From the NCBI GenBank assembly GCA_021809305.1, contig JAKBAF010000038.1:1-8433 (forward strand): DNA of 8,433 nt. The letters are read 5' to 3'. This document shows positions 1 to 5,449 of this stretch, piece after piece (the stretch's first letter is position 1; every line of letters begins with the position of its first letter). Source of the DNA: a bacterium (GTDB lineage Bacteria > Chlamydiota > Chlamydiia > Chlamydiales > JAFEGQ01). The translations under genes and the position numbers were made by a program. The notes under the pieces were generated by a model. It was given only the letters and a program-made list of their open reading frames with translations. It was not told where the DNA came from and ran no database searches.

Positions 1-1899
1 TAACTTCACATTGATGTAGGGGAAGTCAGTCAGCTGCGGCAAGCCGTTAAGAGTCAGGGTGTGGAGCTTCGGGCAATTTTCCAGAGCTTTAACGGTAGCT
101 GAAGTGATCCTAGGGCAATTGCTTAGATCAAGCTCGCTAAGCTCTGGAGAGTTCTTTAAAATGGGTAGCAGGAGGGCATCTGTGGCGCCTTGCCATCCCA
201 CAAGTGAGAGTTTGGTAAAGGACGCGTGGGCCATCTTTTTGAGAACCCATTGTTCTTCCGTATTCTCTATTTTCCTGCCATCTATCTTGCCCTCGAAAAC
301 TCCAATTTCTAGACCTCTAACAAAGGTTGAGCATTCAAGTTTTTTAGAGATTCTCTCATACCTCTCTCTCCTACTTTCTTCTCTCTCATATCCATTTGGG
401 AGGTAATCTATAGGTACTGGCACACTGCGCATATCCTTGCGGTCGCAGTCGATAGGCGGCGGATAGGGATTGTCATAGCTTGAATAAGACGGAGGCGGAG
501 GTACCGGCAGACCACGCGAGGATTTGCGGTCGCGGTCGATAGACGGCGGCAGATAGGGATAGGGCGCCGGTTGCGGTGGGTAAAGTGGAGGTGTTGGCAG
601 TGAATCCGGATATCCTGGTGAATAGGGCGCCGGTGCATAGGGATAAGGAGCTAGTTGTGCCGGCAGACCGCGCGAGGATTTGCGGTCGCGATTGATAGAC
701 GGCGGCAGATAGGGATAGGGCGCCGGTTGCGGTGAGTAAAGTGGAGGTGTTGGCAGTGGATCCGGATATCCTGGTGGATAGGGCGCCGGTGCATAGGGAT
801 AGGGATCTTCTCTGTCCCTTGGCGGTCCATAATACTGTAGAGGCTTCTCTGGTTGAGAAGGCTGCAGGACAGGAATTATATAGAGAACCCCCTGCTCTGA
901 ATTTACACTCGAATACGCCCTTGGGTATTCAATCGCCTTGGGCAAAGGATGATGTCGCTCTAATGGCTCCGCTCGAGGTCGTGGTGGCTCTTCTGAGCCG
1001 AAGGGATGCTTTTCCAGAAAGTCGAGCGCTTCCGCAATCTTTGGCCGATCATTCGGTGAGCGACTCCAGCACCGCTGTATTAAATCGGCCAGTGGGGGTG
1101 GCGTCTCTTCGCTAATCGGGTCGCGCTGCCCTTCAATTAGCCGCCTTACCACTGCTGCAGGGGTTAGCCCTTTAAAAGGAGCAAGGCGGGAGGCGATCTC
1201 CCATAAGATGACTCCATAAGCATAGACATCGGCCTCTTTAGTATTGTGCACATCACCATCCAGTAGTTCTGGTGCCGTCCAGCCCAAAGTCGCCATCTGC
1301 CAACTCCCATAAGTGGAATTTTCACTTTTGGTTCGGGACAGCCCAAAATCGCACAATTTTGCGCGTCCCTGATCATCGAGCAGGACATTCAAGCTCTTTA
1401 AATCGCAATGCACAATCCCAATTTCGTGCAAGAAAGCCAAACCAGAGCCGACATCAAAAGCTATTCGATAGCGGCTATTCCAGGAGATCTCAGCGGAGCT
1501 CTTCAAAAGGGCCTCAAGAGAGCCTCCTGGCATGTACTCAAGAACGAGTGCATAATTGGGATCTTCCAAGCAGATTCCATAAAGATGCACCACTCGTGGG
1601 TGGTGTATCCCCGCCATGAGTTCTGCTTCGCGTCGAAATTCATCAACACTGGCCGGGTCTATCTGATGGATTTTCTTAATCGCGACCTCTTCATGGCCGT
1701 ACTTTCCTTGGTAGACCGTTCCAAAGCCTCCACTACCTAATTTTCGCCCTATCGTTAATGTTTCGTAGTTAACACTCAATGAGGAGGCAAAAACATCCCG
1801 AGTTCGCTTGTCTATGTGGCTACCTGAGCGATAGCTCTCACCCGAATACGTTCCGCTACCATATCTGCTTCTTTCCTCGATTCTCTCCTGGCCTTCCAT
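1..1899 (-). CDS. TKL-type protein kinase with Pro/Tyr-rich repeat linker and LRR C-terminus (3' partial)
   Basis: The frame is open from an ATG at 1899 to the left edge (633 codons, no stop), so the C-terminus is missing. Residues about 48-300 form a eukaryotic-type kinase domain: glycine-rich loop LGSGGFGTV (54-62), Lys75 in VAIKK, probable helix-C Glu91, catalytic loop HCDLKSLNVL (164-173, Asp166, Asn171), DFG (184-186), APE (209-211), Asp224 and Arg285. All residues needed for catalysis are present. The loop has Cys instead of Arg before the catalytic Asp, making it a non-RD kinase. Residues about 305-500 are Pro/Tyr-rich with 52-residue repeats. Residues about 560-633 are leucine-rich repeats (LSELDLSNC at 587, LHTLTLNGL at 612). 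No signal peptide or membrane segment is visible. A GAAGAGAG stretch lies before the ATG. A TTG 13 codons upstream (1938), preceded by GGGGAG, is an alternative start. Likely role, inferred: an effector or signalling kinase acting on host proteins. Confidence 0.9.
   Translation of the reverse strand, partial: MEGQERIEERSRYGSGTYSGESYRSGSHIDKRTRDVFASSLSVNYETLTIGRKLGSGGFGTVYQGKYGHEEVAIKKIHQIDPASVDEFRREAELMAGIHHPRVVHLYGICLEDPNYALVLEYMPGGSLEALLKSSAEISWNSRYRIAFDVGSGLAFLHEIGIVHCDLKSLNVLLDDQGRAKLCDFGLSRTKSENSTYGSWQMATLGWTAPELLDGDVHNTKEADVYAYGVILWEIASRLAPFKGLTPAAVVRRLIEGQRDPISEETPPPLADLIQRCWSRSPNDRPKIAEALDFLEKHPFGSEEPPRPRAEPLERHHPLPKAIEYPRAYSSVNSEQGVLYIIPVLQPSQPEKPLQYYGPPRDREDPYPYAPAPYPPGYPDPLPTPPLYSPQPAPYPYLPPSINRDRKSSRGLPAQLAPYPYAPAPYSPGYPDSLPTPPLYPPQPAPYPYLPPSIDRDRKSSRGLPVPPPPSYSSYDNPYPPPIDCDRKDMRSVPVPIDYLPNGYEREESRRERYERISKKLECSTFVRGLEIGVFEGKIDGRKIENTEEQWVLKKMAHASFTKLSLVGWQGATDALLLPILKNSPELSELDLSNCPRITSATVKALENCPKLHTLTLNGLPQLTDFPYINVKL
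421..495 (-). repeat. Degenerate third copy of the linker repeat
   Basis: Residues about 476-497 (NPYPPPIDCDRKDMRSVPVP) align with the end of the 52-residue unit (PYPYLPPSIDRDRKSSRGLP), and the DNA at 427-472 is recognisably related to 515-560. Part of the unit is lost. A PPSY motif (469-472) lies at the junction. This looks like an older, decayed copy. Confidence 0.7.
496..807 (-). repeat. Two 156-bp tandem repeats (52 residues each) in the kinase linker
   Basis: Two nearly identical units, 652-807 and 496-651, encode residues 365-416 and 417-468 of the kinase-LRR protein. Each unit reads roughly: PYPYAPAPY, PGYPD, LPTPPLY, PQPAPYPYLPPSI, RDRKSSRGLP. The period is exactly 52 codons, so copy gain or loss keeps the frame. 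The copies differ by only a few bases, which indicates recent duplication or gene conversion. Each carries one PPLY motif (385-388 and 437-440). Confidence 0.93.
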
Positions 1900-2023
1900 A
1901 CAACTCTCTTCTAAATAGGTCTTGAAGGGGTCCGACAACCGCTATCTCCCCTATTTGAGACAGCGATAAGTCAGCCAATCTAATTGAATGGTGAATTTTG
2001 TAATAGCCTCTTCACGACTGGAA
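1900..2023. other. Intergenic region between SET gene and kinase gene
   Basis: This 124-bp gap lies between two genes on the minus strand. Apart from the 1940-1965 hairpin I see no hairpin with a U-tract, so no clear terminator for the upstream operon. No convincing -35/-10 pair is visible for the kinase gene. Confidence 0.6.
1940..1965 (-). promoter_or_regulatory. Hairpin in the leader of the kinase gene
   Basis: The arms CGCTGTCTC (1965-1957) and GAGATAGCG (1948-1940) on the minus strand pair over 9 bp with one G-U and an 8-base loop. It lies about 40 bp upstream of the kinase ATG. No T-run follows, so it is not a typical intrinsic terminator. The GGGGAG that could serve an upstream TTG start (1938) lies in the loop and 3' arm and would be hidden when folded. 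It could be an operator or a translational control element; this is inference from structure alone. Confidence 0.45.
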
Positions 2024-2746
2024 TCAGATCACGTGCTTGAAGGAGCGGCGTGAGCGCCAGAAATCGGGGCCGTAGTCATAGGTGAGCTGCTCACCGGCGG
2101 CTACGGGGCGGGAGGTAAGGAAGGCGATATCGACAAGAGGGCCGTGGAGGAGGCCAAGCCCCTCCATATTGGGATCATCGCTATGGTTGGCAAAGCGGAG
2201 CTCATTGCCGTAGTGCTCAGCATCGATAATGAGGGGCCGAAAGAGGGGGATGAGACCAGAGGGGTAGCGAAAGGCGAAGTCATTGAATGCTCTGCGAAAG
2301 AGAGGCCGGCGGCGGAGAATGCCGGAATAGGCACCGATAAGGGCGCCTTTGGGGAGGGGGTTTAAGGCAAAGAGGCCAAGGCCAAGAGAGGGGTCGATGT
2401 ACTGCAGATAGACGCCGGGTGTTGTGGTATCGGCAAGCTCGGCCGAATGCCAGCAGGCAAGCCACTGGCGCTCACCTACGAAGTGGCCCTGCGCCTCTCC
2501 TCTGCGACAACACTTGCAAGCGAAAAAGAAGGTGGCGCTGTTTTCTGCAATAAGATAGGGGAGATAGGTGACCCCGGTCCACGCTTTGAACTCAGTAGGA
2601 TTGATCTTGCGTATCGCAGATTCGCCAGGCAGGAGGGCATTGATGCACCACCCCTCTTTTGGGAGGTAGCTCTCTAAGAGGGTCGCTCTCCCGTTAAGGG
2701 AAGCGGGGCTAGCCCGCTTCCTGAAGGCGCTCAAAGAGGTCCACAA
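2024..2746 (-). CDS. SET-domain protein (putative lysine methyltransferase)
   Basis: A 240-residue protein with a C-terminal SET domain (about 112-229). It shows the N-terminal glycine motif GLGLFA (122-127), the S-adenosylmethionine-binding motif RFANHS with Asn187-His188-Ser189, and the GEQLTYDYG motif (218-226) with the catalytic Tyr region. Residues 1-110 have no family I recognise and contain a Cys cluster (Cys77, Cys79, Cys80). SET proteins transfer methyl groups from SAM to lysines; chlamydial examples methylate host histones (NUE, C. trachomatis) or bacterial histone-like proteins (C. pneumoniae SET). The gene overlaps the 3' end of pepA by 38 bp. No ATG exists near the N-terminus: candidate starts are TTG at 2746 or 2734, with an in-frame stop just upstream, so the exact start is uncertain. 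Overlap implies translational coupling to pepA. The target is unknown. Confidence 0.85.
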   Translation of the reverse strand: MWTSLSAFRKRASPASLNGRATLLESYLPKEGWCINALLPGESAIRKINPTEFKAWTGVTYLPYLIAENSATFFFACKCCRRGEAQGHFVGERQWLACWHSAELADTTTPGVYLQYIDPSLGLGLFALNPLPKGALIGAYSGILRRRPLFRRAFNDFAFRYPSGLIPLFRPLIIDAEHYGNELRFANHSDDPNMEGLGLLHGPLVDIAFLTSRPVAAGEQLTYDYGPDFWRSRRSFKHVI

Positions 2747-4208
2747 GAAGTCTTACGCCAAAACCTGTCGCCCTTGTTGGATGGAGGCCAACTGGCTTAT
2801 CTGGATAGGCAACACCTGCAATGTCGATGTGGGCCCATGGGAGATTGCCGGTGAACTCTTGAAGAAAGAGGCCGGCTGTGAGGGCACTGCCTGCGCGGCT
2901 GCCACAGTTCTTGATGTCGGCTATATGAGATTTGAGCCCCTTTTTGTAGCTCTTGGGAAGAGGCATGGGCCAGAGTGACTCCCCTGTCTCTTGCGCAGAT
3001 GCTAGAAGAAGGTCGGTAAGCTCACGATCGGAGGACATCAGTCCAGCGATCTCCTCACCGAGTGCGACAACAATGGCCCCTGTTAGGGTGGCGAGGTCGA
3101 TTAGCCGCGAGGGCTTAAGCTTTGCCACAGCATAGGCAAGTGCATCGGCGAGGGTAAGACGCCCTTCAGCATCTGTATTGACAATCTCAACGGTCTTTCC
3201 TGAGTATCCCGTGTAGACATCACCTGGCTTGTAGGCTCGCGAGCCGATACTGTTCTCGGCAGCAGCCACAATGGCCGTAGCGTTCACCTTAAGCCCAAGG
3301 GCAGCAATTGTCCCAAGTGCGTTTAGGCAAGCAGCCGCACCCGACATATCGGTCTTCATCGTCTCCATACCGGAGGCTGTCTTAATATCGAGGCCACCTG
3401 TGTCAAAGGTGATTCCCTTGCCGATGATAACAGTGTGATCTTTAGAGCCGGGATTGCCGTGGTATTCAAGCAGGATAAAGGCAGGCTCTCGCCCACATGC
3501 TCCCTGACCCACTGCGAGGAGCAGACCCATCCCCTCTTTCTCGATCCGCTTCTTATCGAATATGGTCGCCTTTAGAGACTTATGCTCTTTGGCAAGGCTC
3601 TTGGCCACGAGAGCAAGGTGGTCAGGCGTTACATCATCCGCATTGCCATTGACGAGATCTCGAGCTTTCGTGACCCCCTCTTCAATAATCTGAAGTTTTC
3701 TGACAAGTGGCATCAACTTCGCAGGAAGACCGATGAGGGTGATCTTCTCAACAAGAGAGGTGGGCTCGCTTTTAAGGGTATGCGCCCTCAAAGCATCGAA
3801 AGAGTAGTTGGCAAGAAGAAGGCCATCCAGCACACCGCGAACAACCACCTCTTGCGAGAGCGCTCGCTGCTTGGGAAAGAGCACATTGAGGCTGCGGATT
3901 TTAAGCCGAGGTGCGCGCTTCATAGCTGCCGCATAAGCGATACGAAGAGAGTCTGCCGAGAGCTCCTCTTCTGGCCCAAGTCCGAGAAGCACAGCCCTTG
4001 GCTCGCTCTGATCGCCCAGATAAACGAAGAGCACCTCACCCTCTTTTCCCTTAAAGTCGCCCAGGGCAAGGATGGGTCCAAGCAGGGAGATCAGCGAATC
4101 GATCGCAACAGCTGGAGAGCCGCCCTCCGCGCCTTGCCAGCAAGGAATAAAGAGAGCATCTGCAGCCTTTCGCCCTTCGAACTCTTTACTTGATGCAATT
4201 GAGACCAT
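2709..4208 (-). CDS. pepA: Leucyl aminopeptidase (M17 family)
   Basis: A 499-residue protein, the usual length for bacterial PepA. The cytosolic M17 enzyme removes N-terminal residues from peptides using two metal ions. The C-terminal catalytic domain (about 180-499) has GKGITFDTGGLDIK (263-276) with Lys264, Asp269 and catalytic Lys276, Asp287 in KTDMSG, and the family signature NTDAEGRL (344-351) with Asp346, Glu348 and catalytic Arg350. All metal and catalytic residues are present. The N-terminal domain (1-170) is less conserved, as usual. The start ATG at 4208 is supported by AGGAGG 8 bases upstream. The gene follows ssb by 26 bp and overlaps the SET gene, consistent with one transcript. 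The ssb-pepA order matches Chlamydia CT044-CT045. In some bacteria PepA also binds DNA; nothing in this sequence tests that. Confidence 0.97.
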   Translation of the reverse strand: MVSIASSKEFEGRKAADALFIPCWQGAEGGSPAVAIDSLISLLGPILALGDFKGKEGEVLFVYLGDQSEPRAVLLGLGPEEELSADSLRIAYAAAMKRAPRLKIRSLNVLFPKQRALSQEVVVRGVLDGLLLANYSFDALRAHTLKSEPTSLVEKITLIGLPAKLMPLVRKLQIIEEGVTKARDLVNGNADDVTPDHLALVAKSLAKEHKSLKATIFDKKRIEKEGMGLLLAVGQGACGREPAFILLEYHGNPGSKDHTVIIGKGITFDTGGLDIKTASGMETMKTDMSGAAACLNALGTIAALGLKVNATAIVAAAENSIGSRAYKPGDVYTGYSGKTVEIVNTDAEGRLTLADALAYAVAKLKPSRLIDLATLTGAIVVALGEEIAGLMSSDRELTDLLLASAQETGESLWPMPLPKSYKKGLKSHIADIKNCGSRAGSALTAGLFLQEFTGNLPWAHIDIAGVAYPDKPVGLHPTRATGFGVRLLVDLFERLQEAG

Positions 4209-4234
4209 TTAGTGAACCTCCTGCTTAAGATCTA

Positions 4235-4729
4235 CTAGAAAGGAAGGCTCTCATCCAAAAGTGAGTCACCAAAATCACCATAGGGGCTCACAGATCCAAC
4301 AGGGTCAAGAGAGGCTCCACGCGATCCTGCTCCTGCATATTGAGCGCCCATCTGAGCACCAAGTTGAGTAGGATGGATCGAGTGCTGGCTTGGCTGCCCC
4401 TCTCCTCCCCTCTCCCCTTTGCCAACAGGGATAAAGTCAACGCTATTAGCCGTCACATCGATTGAGACTTGAGACTGTTTGTCGCGATCTTCATAAATTC
4501 TCGGCTTATGCAGATCACCTGTGACCATGGCAGCACTTCCCTTCTTCAAGTAGGAGATCACATTCTTGGAGCGGTCACCCCAAACTGAGATCCGATACCA
4601 GATGGTCTCCTCTTCCCCTCCGCGACGAGACTTCTCTGCTAGGCGAAAGGAGATCACCTTTTGGCCAGACGGTGTAAGACGCTCTTCGGGATCGTTCCCT
4701 AAGTGGCCTAGGATAATAATTTTGCTCAT
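4235..4729 (-). CDS. ssb: Single-stranded DNA-binding protein
   Basis: A 164-residue SSB that coats single-stranded DNA during replication, recombination and repair. Residues 1-105 form the OB fold: MSKIIILGHLGNDPEER, then SFRLAEK (27-33), the WYRISVWGD segment (44-52, aromatic DNA-contact residues Trp44 and Trp50), and YLKKGSAAMVTGDL (60-73). Residues 106-155 are a flexible Gly/Gln/Ser-rich linker. The C-terminus ends DESLPF, matching the acidic tip ending in Pro-Phe that recruits partner proteins, though less acidic than the E. coli DDDIPF. The ATG at 4729 has GAGGAGAG immediately upstream. It sits between the secretion chaperone (24-bp gap) and pepA (26-bp gap), as in Chlamydia (CT044), and is probably cotranscribed with them. 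Confidence 0.96.
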   Translation of the reverse strand: MSKIIILGHLGNDPEERLTPSGQKVISFRLAEKSRRGGEEETIWYRISVWGDRSKNVISYLKKGSAAMVTGDLHKPRIYEDRDKQSQVSIDVTANSVDFIPVGKGERGGEGQPSQHSIHPTQLGAQMGAQYAGAGSRGASLDPVGSVSPYGDFGDSLLDESLPF

Positions 4730-4753
4730 CGAACTCTCCTCATTTAGATTAGA

Positions 4754-5272
4754 TTAACCCCGACTAATGAACATCCCTTGGCCAGGCTTTGGCATCTCAT
4801 CCTTCTTGGGACGATTAGCTGGCGCTCCAGGGGTGAGGTCAACATCAGGCTCTCTGCCTTCACTAATAGCCTTACAGATGAGACGCCACTTCTCGACCGT
4901 CTCAACATAGAGAGCTGCAAAGGCGCGCAGTGACTGGGCTGTAGCATGGGCCATATCAATTGTGCAGTGCATGAGGACAAGCTCTTCCTTGACAGCGATC
5001 CCTACACCACCACCTGCCATCTGGCCTCCAAGCATTCCCCCTTCGAGAAGACGAAGGCAGAGCTTTAGGAGTGTCTTATCATCTTTTGGAAGCCCATCTA
5101 GCAGCGGAGAGTAAATATAGAGGCGGTCGGAATTTGGCTCATACGTAAGGTGCATCGAAAACTGATCATCGATTCCTAAAATACACGTATTATTTTCGTC
5201 GAACTCAAGCCCTTCAAGTCCCAGCTCTTTGCCAAACTCTTTAAGGTTCATCTGGGCATTTTCTTTAGACAT
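4754..5272 (-). CDS. slc1: Type III secretion chaperone, Slc1/CT043-like (CesT family)
   Basis: A 172-residue small protein with the class I (CesT/SycE) type III chaperone pattern: an N-terminal helix (LKEFGKELGLEGLEF, 10-24), strands CILGIDDQFSMHLTYE (30-45) and RLYIYSPLL (50-58), a helix (67-77), a Gly-rich turn (78-91), strands GIAVKEELVLMHCTI (91-105), and a long C-terminal helix with AFAALYVETVEKW (117-129). The tail (about 145-172) is Pro/Lys-rich and probably disordered. Such chaperones dimerise and bind the N-termini of effectors in the cytoplasm to guide them to the secretion apparatus; Chlamydia Slc1 handles early effectors such as Tarp. Assignment rests on fold pattern plus the slc1-ssb-pepA order next to glgX. 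The ATG at 5272 is preceded by AGGAG. It is the first gene of the minus-strand operon. Confidence in the family is high, and orthology is supported mainly by synteny. Confidence 0.85.
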   Translation of the reverse strand: MSKENAQMNLKEFGKELGLEGLEFDENNTCILGIDDQFSMHLTYEPNSDRLYIYSPLLDGLPKDDKTLLKLCLRLLEGGMLGGQMAGGGVGIAVKEELVLMHCTIDMAHATAQSLRAFAALYVETVEKWRLICKAISEGREPDVDLTPGAPANRPKKDEMPKPGQGMFISRG

Positions 5273-5449
5273 ATCAATACTCCTGATCTAAGACATGAAT
5301 TGGGGGCATGAATTTCCGATGGAGGACCGTGCTCTTTCGCAACTCACATACCTCTCAAACTACTCTAAAATTCCCCTCCTTTCCTCTCCAGCAAATTTCG
5401 CTAGACGAGAGCGATTGAGCAAATTAAAAGAAAGGAGGGGGCGCAAACG
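5273..5449. promoter_or_regulatory. Divergent intergenic region, slc1 operon / glgX
   Basis: This 177-bp gap separates the divergent slc1 operon and glgX, so it must hold both promoters. I could not find a -35/-10 pair with good spacing on either strand; a TAAAAT at 5366-5371 on the plus strand is the best -10-like hexamer and lacks a matching -35. The stretch 5371-5389 is a pyrimidine tract. The glgX ribosome-binding site AAAGGAGG lies at 5431-5438, 11 bases before its ATG. Confidence 0.5.

Noticed and set aside
408..638. Minus-strand ORF of 76 codons, rich in Arg and His
   Set aside because: It is an out-of-frame reading of the repeat region of the kinase gene; the kinase frame is open throughout and has recognisable domains.
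1164..1740. Short ORFs on both strands over the kinase domain, suggesting a broken kinase
   Set aside because: I checked the kinase frame codon by codon from 1899 to 1 and found no stop, so there is no frameshift; the gene is merely cut by the window edge.
2024..2746. Direct naming of the SET gene as nue
   Set aside because: Family membership is clear, but the locus differs from C. trachomatis CT737 and I cannot show orthology from this sequence.
3582..4193. 203-codon plus-strand ORF opposite pepA
   Set aside because: Antisense shadow of a well-conserved gene; its translation shows no recognisable domain.
5336..5371. Promoter for glgX (TTCGCA ... TAAAAT)
   Set aside because: The spacing is about 24 bases, too long for a sigma-70-type promoter, and the -35 match is poor.
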